Shown here one piece after another: positions 23,052-34,366 of a DNA stretch of 64,000 nt (positions are counted from its first letter, which is position 1; every line of letters starts with the position of its first letter). The notes under the pieces were generated by a model that was given only the letters and a program-made list of their open reading frames with translations, did no database searches and was not told the origin of the DNA. The translations under genes and the position numbers were made by a program. The stretch is from Chromera velia (Eukaryota > Sar > Chromeraceae): NCBI GenBank assembly GCA_018398765.1, contig JAHBMJ010004240.1, positions 9,955-73,954 on the forward strand, written 5' to 3'.

Positions 23052-25120
23052 GTGTGTGTATCTGTATCTGTGTGTGTCTACTTGTATCTGTGTGTGTGTG
23101 TGTGTGTGTGCGTGTAATTGTATTTGTTTTCACTCTTCACATCTTTCCCTTTTGGATGCAGATTTCTCTGCCCTTTGTGCAAACGTCGCCCTGAGCACCA
23201 AGTACGAGAAGACACCGGACCAGCAGCGCCAAGGAAGAAGAGCCCCGAAAGCCGTCGCCCATGACAGTACCTCTGTACTCAGACGGAGCGAGAAATACAA
23301 GGGAAAAATTACGGGTGGCAACAAAAACAAGAACCAGGCTCTTATTGAGGTGAGCAGCTCGGAGCAGCTTTTCTCATTTTTTCTTTCATTGAATCATGCG
23401 CCCTCTCTCTTACCTTTCTCTCAATTCTTCTTTTCTTTTTTCTGCGCATTCTTACTCTTTTCTTTCTTGTGTATCTCATCTCGATCACTCCACCGTCTCC
23501 CCTCTTTTATTTTTGCCTGCAGCTCCCTGAAAACACCACCGTCAAATCTTTGCACGAGTTGCTGAAGGACGTTCAGCTTGCGAACTTCGTTGCCGTCGGG
23601 TTTCTTGCCGGAACGAGTTGTGGTCACATGACCTTCCCCCTCTTTGTCTCCCCACACTGCGACGATAGCACCGTCAAGCAAGAAGTTGAGACCTTTACCA
23701 CCCTGATCAAAGCTGTCGAGACTGAGTACCCCTGTGTCGCTTTCCTTTCTAACACCGGCAAAGACTATACCGAGATTCAAAAGATCTGTCACAGCACCCA
23801 GACGGATCTAGGATGCATGAGTGAGATCATCACATCGCGCGTCCGCTCCTCTCTTCCCACTGCGTTTCCCGTTTTTTCTCCCATTCTTATCCGCATTCAG
23901 GTTGACCCCCACCCCGATCACCCCCTGACTGTGTTTCCCGATGGCCGTCATGGCCGCAAGAGTGGCCGATGGCAGAGTCTTGGTCTGCAAAACATCATCA
24001 AGCTTGGCCGTACATTCGCTGCTCTGCCGCTTTTGGAGAGGGCGGTTGGGGTTGAAGGGTTTTGGATTGGAAGAGAAACCCTGACCCCGTTTGATACCAT
24101 GTCAGACGAGCTTGCCATGCATGCTGCGTCTGCCCATGTGTTGAAAGACCTAGCCAAACTGCACAGCCCTGAGTGGGACTGTGAGGGAACAGCAGCACAC
24201 CTGTTCATATGGGGGGAATTGTGGGATCCTTCAGAAGTCTTTGATTTAGAAATCAGCAAGCGTGTGGCCAGGCTCATTTTCTCTAAGACGTGCTTGATTT
24301 TGGAGATGGAGTGTCGTCTGAAAGTCATCCAAGAGACTGGCATGTCTGCTGACCACATTGGTCCCCACCCCACCCCCTTCCTCACAGCAGTCCATCATAT
24401 CAACGCTGCTCTGGCATTGGTTGACACATGGCTGGATTTCTTCCCCGATGACCCTCTTCACCTCCCCGAATACACAAGCATGAAAGCCGAGCACTGCTTC
24501 GGGGGGGGGAGGACCCGGCATTAGACAGGCACCATGACGGTGCTTGATTGGGTGTACCACTTTGTGCACTGCATTGTTGAGCAGAAGCTTGAGCAGACAG
24601 GGTCGATTCGGTTCCCCAAAACAAAGAAGGGGTACATCAGAAACGACCCAACGTCTCGAACCCCTGCGTTTTCTTATCTCATTCCCTCTCGAGATGAGCT
24701 GAAGGCTATCATCCGCCATGCAGAGCTCACTGCCTACAAGTTCATGGAGGGTGTTACTGGGGAGAAGTTTTCCCCCCTTGGTCAGCTCCGTCCCGATGTG
24801 TTGGGAGGGGATACCACAGAAGGTGTGAGCGACTTTCTGACTCCCGAAACCTCAGAGTCTGACATGTCCATCCGTCTCATCGACTACCACGGTGTTGCCC
24901 TTATTGATAGCGAGGGAATGCTGCTGTCAACATCTCAGCGAGAGATGGAGGCCGTCTTTGACACAGAAGCAGGCACTCTCACCAAAGTGCACATGAACCA
25001 AAAGATCTGCTATGCTCTCCGCTCTTCCTCTCTTGAAGTACAGCGGGGGGCAGACGCGAACGCAGCGACAGAGATCATTGATCTCGAGCTGTTTGAGCCT
25101 CCCCTCGTCGCCGAACCAGC

Positions 25121-25154
<34 letters not shown>

Positions 25155-26182
25155 CCCCCTCCTACGCAACAGCCGTGGAAGAGAGGAGACGGTACGACTA
25201 CCTCCCGTTTTCTCACTTGTATTGAGCGGGTTGTTCAGGATAGGAAGAGAGGGGCAGCTTTCATTAAGGAGCTGGCCGCCATCCGTTGTCATATCGATCT
25301 TTGTGACTCAAATGGAAAGCGCCGCGTTGAAACACGTGGACAACCGTAGAGAGAGAGGGGGTTGGGAAAGGAAGAAAGCATCCTGAAATTTGAGGGAGAG
25401 GAGGCGAAAGAGAATTTGTCAAAGGCCCTTGCTGACTACCGTCGGAGGCAGAAGAAGGGGGATGAGTATACAAAGCAGGAAAGTCAGGTGATGGGTCGGT
25501 TGGTGAGATGGAAGTTGAGAGAGGCAGCAGGCTTTGCTCTGTGAGGGGGGGGCTCTTCCCTCATTGGCCCTGCCCAGCTGTACATGGCACGAATAGATAA
25601 GACAGTTGTGATTTTGTAGATCATTGCTGTGGGAAAGAAAACAGGCAGAGCATACACACACTTCGTTGGGTGTGGTCCCCTTGCAGAGGCAGAGAGGGCG
25701 ATCGTTCGCTCTCTATGCCAGGAAGAGGGGCCTGCAAAGGCTGTTTTTTCTTTTGAGGGGGCCAGCCGGAGTGCCACCCTGATGGTGGGGCTTGAGGGTA
25801 TAGTTTGCCCTCTCGTCCTCGGGGATAATTTCGACTCAAGGGAGGGAGGCATCGAGCTTCGCCCTCTTGCCCTTGCAAAGTTTGAAGAGATGCAGGCAGC
25901 AGAGCAGCAGAGAGCCTCCCGAACAAGACGACAGCGTCTACCGTGTCGAGAAGATTGTTAGTGGGGAGAAGCGGGGGAGGATAAGGTATTTCCTCATCAA
26001 GTGGGAGGGATACCCCGAGGAGGAGAACACCTGGGAGCCAGAGAGAAACCTCCTTGGTGCCTCTGTCAAGAGGATGGTCGCCGCCTACAAGAAGGCTAAC
26101 CGGATGAAGTGAAAGGAAAAATGCAGGAGAAGACGGGTTGGCCAAGCACACACACACATGCATGCAGAAAGAGAAAGAGACA

Positions 26183-26224
<42 letters not shown>

Positions 26225-26911
26225 GTGTGTGAGAGAGAGAGAGAAAGAGAGAGCTCCGAGTTATTTTCATTATGTATCTATAGATAGGTCGGACCTCGTG
26301 CCTGAAGGGGGTCCATAGGCTTGTCAGAACGTATCGGGATGACTTCGCATTGGGGTAGTCAGGTGTTCCAACGTTTTCTTCTCCTTCCTCAGTCCTTCTC
26401 TTTGCACGCAATTAGTGTATCGCATTCATACATGGTGTCTCGATGGACCGAGATCGAGTACATGCATGTATGACTCTATCGCCTTTCCCTCTATCGCCTT
26501 TCTCTCTCCTCTCAGCATCTCTCACTGTTCGGAGATCGAAAAATTACTGATGACTTGCATAGTCATTGACAAGTTGCACATGAATGAGATTGCACACGAT
26601 TGTTAACTAAGCTAGTGACATATTAGTAACATGATTAGTTTGAAGACACTTTTAAATAGCGTCTGATAGTTTAAGATATATTAGTGTTTTTGAGTTTTAA
26701 GATAGTTTTAGATAGTTAAAGAAATTTTAGGATATTGTTTAGCTGAGAAGTTAGGAGTTTTTTTTGTTCACCATTGTGCCTCACACCCCCCCGCCATCCG
26801 TAGTCCGGCGTTTTTAGATGACCTCATTCTGAATCACACCGGGGGGGGGCATCCACCCTCAGCTCTCGTAGCGCTGCACACCACCACCCCTCCGGTGTCA
26901 TACACCCCTAT
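20742..26911 (+). mobile_element. Chromodomain-bearing DNA transposon with 12-bp TIRs and 8-bp TSD
   Basis: The element is 6170 bp. It starts ATAGGGGTGTAT and ends with the exact reverse complement. Both ends have further GACACCGG and G/C-run inverted sequence (20763-20800 and 26838-26905). An 8-bp duplication of copia sequence flanks it. Inside is one intron-containing gene. An 8-bp duplication is known for hAT, P and Zisupton-like elements. I could not place the protein in any of these with confidence. An ambiguous base (N, about 20782) in the left G-run marks a sequencing problem. Confidence 0.85.
21314..26112 (+). CDS. Putative transposase: zinc finger, novel core, C-terminal chromodomain (decayed)
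   Basis: Early sequence carries a C2H2-like finger (CIPC...W...HCLSGVH, about 21560-21650). Acid-, Ala- and Pro-rich sequence and a large novel core follow. The last 60 residues (about 25930-26095) are a chromodomain: VYRVEKIVSGEKRGR, FLIKWEGYPEEENTWEPE, LL...MV. The aromatic cage positions (Y, W and the W of NTWEP) are present. Three GT-AG introns keep the frame: 22113-22219, 22936-23161 (with CT and GT runs) and 23350-23522. The frame then holds four or five in-frame stops, mostly TAG, and shifts at a T-run (about 21555) and just before the chromodomain (about 25920). A poly-C tract (25123-25150) encodes a Pro run. A chromodomain would tether the element to methylated histone. No catalytic triad was identified. 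Confidence 0.65.
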
Positions 26912-26919
26912 CCAGAGAA
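26912..26919. repeat. Target-site duplication, right (CCAGAGAA)
   Basis: This second copy of CCAGAGAA follows the transposon's right end. The copia coding sequence resumes immediately after it. Confidence 0.85.
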
Positions 26920-28220
26920 ACCCCAGAGTCCCCAAAAGAAGAGAGAAAAAGAGAAGAAAGAATAGATTTATATGCATCGGTACCTCTCCACACAACAAGA
27001 GAAACAGAGGATGGAGGAACACGAATAGGCTTCCATCCGTTCTTCTTCTGTACAATCACCACCACCACGTTCGAACTCTCAATGCCCCCAAAGAAGCCCT
27101 CGACCCCATACACATCCTCCTCATCCTTCTGTCTCAGCCGTGCATCATACATATACACTTGATCGCCTACAGTGATCGATGGAATCTCAGAAGCCCTCTC
27201 TTCCCCAAAGTACGCATGCACGGCTGACTGACCTGTTACTCTGGACACGCAGTTATTCAACTCCTGCACAACTCCTTTAAACAGCCACTTGTCTGTGTAT
27301 CTAGGCAGGCCTGTCTGTCTCCTCACTTTCTTGAGAAGCCTCTTGACTGTTCCGTTTGCCCTCTTTGCGTTTTTCTGATGTTGTGGTGTGCAGTCTGCCC
27401 CTCGTCTGTGGTGGATGCGCTCTTTCTAACAGAAGTGATCATACTGACCTGGCTTGTTGCCTTCGAATTTACCTCCGTTATCTGTCTACACCTGTTCTAC
27501 CTTGCTAAAACGGGGCTCATGACTACAGAACAAAGATGCCTGACTGCATGGGCTTTCTTTTTCAAAACTTCTCCATCTATCAGTCTTTTTGACCTCTCTG
27601 TCAGGAGACTTGCAGGCACACCCCCAGAAAGAAAAAGGAGATCCTGCGTCCAGTGCGAGCCTATACGTTCATTTCTCCCCCCACCCCTCTATCTAGCTAG
27701 AATCCGTCGCTGGCCGCGTGACCAAACCTTGCATACCACATGTTCAGTTCATGAGCAGTTATATGTACACCTTCCGTTGCAGAGAGTTTTCCTTTCTCAA
27801 TGGAGACAGATGAATTGTGGGGGGAAAGGGACTCATGTGCGATAGCAATAAACACGCTGTCTGAATTCTCATTCAATTGAGTAGAGGAAGAGAGAGAGAG
27901 AACACACACTATGTGGATACTGCCTCTCTCATATAAACACACGCGTACAGGCACCCCCCCCTGCCCAAGAAATTCAACCCAAAAGGGGGAGACAACTTTC
28001 TGCATCCTACAGCCCCTCACAGAGAGAAGAGAGGTGGGTACTGACGATTTAAAAGCTCCTTTGAAGAGAGAACGAACGGGATCTCCATCCACCCCCTCGA
28101 GAACAAGAACTGCCTCCACCTCTTCAGCACAATCTATCTCCCCCCTAGAGGCTTCCTCATACCGAAACTCACGAGGGCGACGGGAAACAATCGAGTCCTC
28201 CAGATCCCCCCTGATCAAAT
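26920..28220 (-). pseudogene. copia protease, GAG-pre-integrase and integrase (fossil)
   Basis: The minus-strand translation includes MWYARFGHAA (about 27715), the GAG-pre-integrase step. Further on there is an integrase end region with HAYFGE and a KVGF-like GDQVYMYDARLRQK segment (about 26900-27330). The protease-like part lies about 27740-28220. It is broken, with several breaks. It continues the copia polyprotein from the gag block at higher coordinates. Confidence 0.7.
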
Positions 28221-28389
28221 GCCGACTGCAACCAGTATCAGCAACGGGGAATTTCTTTCTCTACACCTATCTCGAGTCCTCTTTTCCCCCCGCTGCCCCC
28301 ACATGCTCCACCTCTTCATCTTCATCATCTGCAGTGCTGAGAGGCCCGAAAGAATTTCAGAGGCGGATCCCCCCCCTAGCTCGCACATC

Positions 28390-29660
28390 TCTCAACCCTC
28401 CCGAGCGTAGTCAGGGGCAGCTGCTGCTGCCCCCTCCCCCCCCAGAGTTCTTCTTGCACACAGGGGCCCTATCCCAATGTCCCTTCTCTCCGCACGCCCT
28501 GCAGGGGGGGGCGTCTTCCTGTGTAGCTCGGCACTAAACAGAGATAGAGTGCCGATTGCTGCAAGTGTAGCACACAGGAGGGGACTGAGAAGAGGAAGAA
28601 CCAGACCTCCTCCCCCCAGACTGTCCATTCTGCACACCCGACTGTCCGTCAAATGCGCCGTTTGCCCTCTCAACCCCTTCCGAACCTTTCTCTCTCTCCT
28701 GCTTCTGCTCTGTTTGGGGGCTGTCAGTCAGAGCGAATTTTTTGAGGATCTTTCGCAGCATCAAAAATTTGATACAGGAAAGGGAGAGGTCGTCAAGTTC
28801 GGCAATGTTGTCTGCCTCCTCAAAAACGTCATCGGGAAGCGCACGAAGGACCTCTTTGCGTTGCTCTCAAGTGAATAAATTCAGGACATTGGGGACCAGG
28901 CTGTCCTCGTCGATACAGTATTTCTCTTTTGATGCATCACCAAGAAGCTGATCAAGCCTCTTGTGAATGGTGTAGTAGGAGAAGACAAGGCCAGAGTAGA
29001 CAACAGGTAGGCTGTCTTTGTCAAGCTTCTTGCAGTGGTAAGGGAAGAACTGGATATGGAGGGTGATCTTGCTCTCTACGTTGAAGGTGACGAGGCCGTA
29101 CTCTTTCTTCAGAGTACAAAGGATGCTCTCTGCACACACACCCCGACCCAGCAGCTTCTGGATGTCAGCGCTCACGACCATGTTCTCGATCTTGTCATAG
29201 CAAACCTTCATTTTGTTCCTCCAACTCTCAAAATCAGGAAATCTTTCTCGAGGGAGCTGGTCGTTGCAGAAATTCTCCCACTTCTGGGCCCACTCCTTAA
29301 TGTTGTCTTTCCCCTTTATCTGGGGAACGGCAGTGAAGTCCACCTTCACGTACCAGTAGGAAGATGAAACAGGGGCAAAAGGGGCCTCTTCCTCCTCCTT
29401 ATATGCTTTTGGAGACAAAGTAACAGTAGGAGATGGCACGACCGGAGCTGTAAAAAGAGAAGAAGCAAGAGCAGCCATTCCTTGCTGAATCCCCTTTTAG
29501 ATAGAGGAATCAATTAAAGACTGTAAGTCTTTTCGGGAGAGAACAATCATCTCTTACCCCTCTGCTTGCGTAGCTGCAGCTGCTTTTGCTGCGGCTTCCT
29601 CTGCCTTCTTCCTTGCTCTCTTCTCTGCTCGAGTTTCAACCATTTTCAAAAATTGAAACT
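28390..29660 (-). pseudogene. copia gag (fossil)
   Basis: The block at 28867-29478 is a 203-residue gag-like segment with WAQKWENFCNDQL and FESWRNKMKVCYDKIENM. It is followed downstream by a Cys/Ser/Gly-rich region (about 28400-28760, CYTC...H) where a zinc knuckle is expected. The frame begins near a Lys/Ala-rich stretch by 29640, close to the 5' LTR. Protein blocks remain recognisable, but the copy is broken. Confidence 0.7.
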
Positions 29661-29696
29661 GGAGTCAATCAGATTGTGACACACTAAATTAAAAGG

Positions 29697-29928
29697 TGGT
29701 TAGACTCTAACAGACAATAGACATAGATTTACTTAGTCTCATAGTTTTATAGAGAGAGAACTGACAGAGAGAAGAAACTTCTTCTCTTCTGTCATTCAGT
29801 CTGTTGTTGTATCCAAACGCAGATCTCACTCAGAATTAGTTCAATATACGGAGTGCACCCCTGCCGCATATATCACTATCATACGGCGGCGGGACTGGCA
29901 GCGGGCAATCCTATACTGAGCCCTTACA
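29697..29928 (-). repeat. copia 5' LTR
   Basis: This 232-bp LTR is identical in length to the one at 17208-17439. Being at the right end of a minus-strand element, it would hold the promoter. It is followed at once by G-rich satellite. Confidence 0.9.
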
Positions 29929-30420
29929 GGGAGAGGGTCTATGCAGCAGAGTAGGGGGATCTGGGAAGGGTCGGTACTAAGGGTCGGTATAACAGGGTGG
30001 GGGGATCTGGGAAGGGTCTATATGGCAGGGTCCTGAAGGCTGGTGCCTGGATCTAGAAAACGTGGCAGAGTGGGCAGGTCTCGAAAGGTTCTGTGCAACA
30101 GGGGGGAAAGGATCTGAGTGGGGTCTCCGGAAGAGATGTGCAGCAGGGTGGAACGGATCTAAGTGGGGTCTCCGGAAGAGATGTGCGGCATGGGGGCTAC
30201 GGAAGATTTGGCAGGCAACGTATGAGAAGGGTTTGCGATGTCTGTGGACAATCTGAGAGACAACATAAAGGGATCTGCGGAAGATCTGCATGGTAGATAG
30301 GGTGAGGGGGGGTCTCCAGAGGATCTGGTACATCGGCAACGGGGGGGAGGCTCGCAAAGATCTGGCAGGCAACGTTTGGGGGTCTACAGAGGATCTGGTT
30401 CATGGGCACCATGGGGGTCT
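29929..30420. repeat. G-rich satellite right of the copia element
   Basis: Units around GGGGGGATCTGGGAAGGGTC, GGATCTGAGTGGGGTCTCCG and GAAGAGATGTGC(A/G)GCA repeat here. They relate to the array at 16810-17207, so the copia element was inserted in this satellite. Confidence 0.7.
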
Positions 30421-31599
30421 GAAGTCTACTAAAATCGGATCGGAGAGGAGTTGACCGACTGCGTGCTCCTAGTGGTAGGTTCTAGTGAAATTTAAATCCG
30501 AGGGGCAGGATGAGGGGATCTGCAAACGATCTGAAGAAAGGAAGAAGAAAGCAAAAACAAATGGCATTGCCCAAAAATATGCTGTGCAGCCTCAAAAAAT
30601 GGGGGGCGTACCTGCTTGGCAAATATTCTGATAGGCAATAAAGCCCCGCTCATCCGAGCTGAAATACTTTGATTCATAGGTCTGCATATTCACGCATAAA
30701 TAGGGGTGAAAAAACACATTTTGCTTAAGCATTTTCGATGGAAAAGGGTGGGTGAGAGTCTGCTCTCACTCACCTTTCGGGCACTCCTCCATCTGCCAGC
30801 TGTGCACAACGGGGGCGTGTAGCTCCGTCGCCCTTCATGCCCCCTTCCTCTAAAACCTGTACCGGTATACCAAATCTGCAGTCAATTGAGAAGGCGCCAT
30901 GTGTGCCCGTCAGAAAGAAAAGCCAAAAGAAGCCCATGCAGACTAAAGGCTGCATGCAGATCGATCCTTATGAAATGACTGCAAACAGTTAGGCAGTACA
31001 AGCTTCGTCTAGGAGCAGAAGACCCGTATGTCGTACACCATGCAGACAGCACAGAAGAGACTCACCCCCCTCTTGAGCAGTGATAAACTCTTTGCTCTCT
31101 CTTGTCCCTCCCCCGTCCTCCCTCTTAAAGTCCATATGTACTTTGGTCACTTGCAGTCAGTTGGACACAATGAATCAAAAGGGCAAACTCAAGCATGGCA
31201 TCGAGAGAGACTTATCCTGATATGCGTCATCTTGTCGTACTTCTATTGGCAGGGAACCCTGTTCCCCCCCTGTGAGGGTAGAAGGAAAAATAGATGTCAC
31301 AGATTCCTGAAGTCAAAAAAGTCTCATCGTATACGATCATACAGTCGCAGCAGTCTTCTTCAGTAGGCCTTTGCTTAGATTCGACCACCGGAGAAGGAAG
31401 GCAAATCCATCTTCACTTTTGGCATGTCTCTGTTCTGGGAATATGGTAGTAAAGGTCAAAATTCCTGACTAGCAGACGCACGCTGTGTGTTTGCGATTCC
31501 GCCAACGACTGTGACAAGGTTACCTTGCTTGTCAACTTTGAAAATCATTTGATCCCTGATTTTACAGGTCGATGAGTGTCTTTGGGTCGATCTAAGGGT
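30421..31599. other. No gene seen
   Basis: There are only short open frames and no recognised domain. The sequence is mixed in composition. On the minus strand the last ~250 bp may be the tail of the decayed gene described next. Confidence 0.4.
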
Positions 31600-31798
31600 C
31601 AATGCTCTGGAGAGGAATTCCCGTTCTTGCCGCTCTTTGAGGAGGCTGAGTGACCGAAGGTGCTGCTAGTACTGCTGCGGCTGCTGGCAGTGTGGGAGCT
31701 GCTGCTTGTTGGTTTAGGGCCCGGGCCCCTGCTGATTTTGGGGTGCGTTTCCGTCAACGTCTACCATCTGGACGTCTCCTTCTACATCGTGGTTGGCT

Positions 31799-31799
31799 T

Positions 31800-31843
<44 letters not shown>

Positions 31844-31890
31844 GCTGCTGCTCCTACTACTGCTGCTGCTGCTACTGCTGCTGCTACTGA
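31799..31890. repeat. CTG trinucleotide microsatellite
   Basis: About 30 CTG units with TAC and TCC interruptions. On the minus strand it encodes an alanine run, and on the plus strand a leucine run. Confidence 0.95.
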
Positions 31891-32193
31891 GTGGGAAGGT
31901 AGAATCTGATCCTGTTGGATGGGGTTCGGTTGCGAGTCTTGCTGTAGAGGAGGCCTATCAGGTTGGAGCTCGTTGTTCATCCCAAAATTTTGGGGTAGTA
32001 GATGGGCTGCTTTGGCTTTTGGTTAGACTTTAGCTTTTGCTGCTCCCTTCGCTTTCGGCTGTGCCTTTGGTTTGGGTTGTAGGTCCAGCTGTGCCTTCGG
32101 TTGTGCTTTTGCTTTCGCCTTCGCTTGTGGCATCGTGAGAAGAGCAGTGGAGACAGGGATCAGTCAAGCAAGACCAGTGACTGTTGGAGACAC

Positions 32194-32647
32194 GCATGCC
32201 GGGGGCGAGTGGGGTGCTTTTTGCCCCCTCCTCTGTATAGAAGACCGGCGCTTTTCTGCAAAAAACTCGTTCTCATAATTGGTAAGGAGTTAAAAGCTGA
32301 AACTTTGTGTAAGAAGACGTTGTAACGATAGAAAAAGAACTATAGAACAGATTTTTTATATCATTTCTAAAAACATAGGCTGCAATACAAATTTTGTAAG
32401 TTTTATACCGTTTTTTTTACTATTCAAAACCGTTAAAAAATGGTATCAAAATCAAAAAATTTGTATGACAGCCTGTATTTCTAGAAATGATACAAAAAAT
32501 CTGTTTCATCGTCCTTTTTCTATCGTTACAACGTCTTCTTACACAAAGTTTCAGCTTCTAACTGCTTACCAATTATGAGAACGAGTTTTTTGCGAAAATG
32601 TGCTGCTTTAGGGGGGCAAAAAGCACCCCACTCGTCCCCGGCATACG
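32194..32647. mobile_element. 454-bp fold-back element (MITE)
   Basis: The two halves (about 32194-32410 and 32425-32647) are reverse complements over roughly 210 bp, starting GCATGCCGGGG and ending CCCCGGCATACG. A 10-20 bp centre separates them. Open frames inside are palindrome by-products. It interrupts the minus-strand decayed gene. No transposase is encoded. Confidence 0.85.
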
Positions 32648-33480
32648 CAAGATACGGAGGTAAAAGGAAGTATTTCTCGTCTATGTACTTTTCTTGCTGT
32701 GAGGTGTCGAGACCGAGTGCCCTAGCAAGTGCCTTGAGTGTTCGTGAAGACTGATGGTTATATGCCCACACGCAGTAAGTGTACTGATCCAATGAGAAGA
32801 CTTTCTTGTTCTCTGGACTCTTGATGAAGTCAGAGTTGCTTTTGAGGGTTCTTTCTGTCAGAAGACGTGTTTGTTCATTTCTAGCTGTCAGAAGAGGGTA
32901 GATAGAGAGGTTCTCCCAGAAGGATAAATCTTGAACGCTTCTTTGTACGGGGAGAAGTCTGATCAAAATCGATCTAAAAAATTGATAGGTGGTCTCTTCA
33001 ATGTGGATAGTTCTTGATCAAAGTTGCTTGGCAGGGTGTATCAGTCAATTTTTCCTGTTTGCGGTTGAATTTTCTGCAGCGCTTCGCGGTCAGGTGCTGT
33101 TTCAGAGTAAATCTTCTCAAAAGGAAAGGAGGGATACACAGAAGGAATTTGGGCAACGCTCTGCGGTTTAGTTTTGTTCTGAGGGAAGTTTTCAGCAAAG
33201 TCTTGGATGTCTGCTTGGGAGTGGAGATCAATTACAGTGACGTCACTGTTAGACGGGGAAGAAGGAGGGAACCAAGGCTTCACGGTGGCGATGAAATTGC
33301 TGTAGTAGGTTTAGCAAGCCAAAGATGGCAGGATTAAGAGGAACTACTCGGGACCAGCTTTTGACTAAGTTCTTATTGAAAGGATACCAGTGCTTAGGCT
33401 TGGGTACAGCCAAGTCAAAAGCTAGGTCAAGAGGATGAAGGTGTGTCTGGATATGGAGCACTCGCAGGTGCCTGTTTTTG

Positions 33481-34278
33481 AAGGACAGGTACAGACCAAA
33501 TAGCTCGATCTTCTCCTTCTTGTGGCGGTTCGGTTCCTTAGTTAGAAAAAGGGTAGTGTCAGTGGAAGATGCGCCTAGATACTCGGAGGGGATCTCGCTT
33601 TTTCCCCCTTTTTAGCAGAGCTTGTTGTGCTTCAAGTCAGAAGAATTAGAGAGTTCGACTCTCGCTGGCGATGTTACCACATGTTCCGTACTCCTCCGAC
33701 GCGATTGGCCAGAAGGAGACAGAATTAATATAAAGGGCGCCTATAAGTATTGAGGATCCGACGTATCAGTATATGCAGTTAAAGCACTGTATCGGTTAAG
33801 GGTCTATTGAATATAATAGTTTAGTACTGGCTCTATTATATTGGTAGTATTCGTTAGTATGCGTATCGGTCTAGAAGGTTCAATGCTGGATGCTGGGTTC
33901 AATCTTTGCCAAGTCTGGAGGGTGCTCAGAGACTTCAATTGATCGAATATCTAAGTCAAGTTTGGAGTCAACTCCTAATCGCTCTCAATTAAGAAATTCT
34001 TGAATCGGATCTCATGATTCTCATTCCAAGATTTTCTTTGATTTGATCTTTGTATGCCATAAAATCTATAATTGCTGTTTGGTAATGCTGTGCATTACCT
34101 TTATAATGCGATACTTTACATGCAATGTAATACGGTAACTTACATTTGGCCTGTATCAAAACATAAAATGCGCATGCCTAAAAAGTAATGCAATGGCTTA
34201 CACTAGGGCTTACATTTGGCCTCGGGAAGCAAATTATACATGTGCATGCTTGTTCCTTTAAAATTGTAAAAGTAATGT
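33481..34278. other. No gene seen
   Basis: This AT-rich sequence has alternating GTAATGC-type words (about 34080-34220) and no open frame of note. Confidence 0.45.
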
Positions 34279-34366
34279 GATCGGGGTTTGAACCGGTGAC
34301 TCTTTGATTTTTAATTCAGAATCTGAACCCTTACACTGCATGCACTCATAAACCATTGGTTCACGT
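34279..34366 (-). repeat. tRNA-like sequence (tRNA-derived repeat)
   Basis: On the minus strand about 88 nt resemble a decayed tRNA. A D-arm-like AATGGTTTATGAGTGC is followed by GGTTCAGATTCTGAATT. A perfect Pol III B-box-like GGTTCAAACCC then precedes CGATCAC, which partly pairs with the 5' GTGAACC. The anticodon stem does not pair well, so a working tRNA is unlikely. It adjoins the dispersed repeat shared with 15.7 kb, so a SINE-type repeat is the best reading. Confidence 0.4.

Larger units (their letters stand above)
17208..29928 (-). mobile_element. Ty1/copia LTR retrotransposon fossil with nested insertions
   Basis: It is bounded by two 232-bp LTRs that start TG and end CA in the + orientation. 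In minus-strand order it holds gag, zinc-knuckle region, protease/GAG-pre-integrase, integrase, RT and RNase H. The order integrase then RT fixes the copia family. It is interrupted by a 6.17-kb DNA transposon (20742-26911) and by a fold-back element near 19075-19905. The copy is broken, with many breaks. The LTRs differ at 12 of 232 positions (about 5%), so it is middle-aged, and the nested transposon is younger than it. No convincing target duplication remains outside the LTRs. Confidence 0.9.
31600..33480 (-). pseudogene. Decayed unidentified gene interrupted by a fold-back element
   Basis: The minus-strand sequence is protein-like in several blocks. One is ELFGLYLSFKNRHLRVLHIQ with LHPLDLAFDLAVPKPKHWY (about 33350-33500). 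Another is a 146-residue block rich in charged residues (about 32650-32966). The last is a Gln/Ala/Pro-rich tail whose Ala run comes from a CTG/CAG microsatellite. Blocks lie in different frames. The fold-back element at 32194-32647 splits the gene. The Ala run followed by an MVD motif resembles the N-terminal part of the chromodomain transposon protein, but this is too short to claim homology. Function unknown. Confidence 0.4.

Noticed and set aside
23820-23900. A further intron in the chromodomain gene (GTGAGA...TTCAG)
   Set aside because: Removing it brings an immediate stop, while the unspliced frame stays open; left unspliced.
26160-26250. CRISPR-like or regulatory array
   Set aside because: Simple GA microsatellite inside the transposon's 3' region; no spacer structure, and the genome is eukaryotic.
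31650-32033. Poly-leucine ORF on the plus strand
   Set aside because: It comes from the CTG microsatellite; the minus strand reads alanine and fits the surrounding decayed gene better.
34279-34366. Functional tRNA gene
   Set aside because: The B box is perfect, but the anticodon and acceptor stems pair poorly; it is kept only as a tRNA-like repeat.
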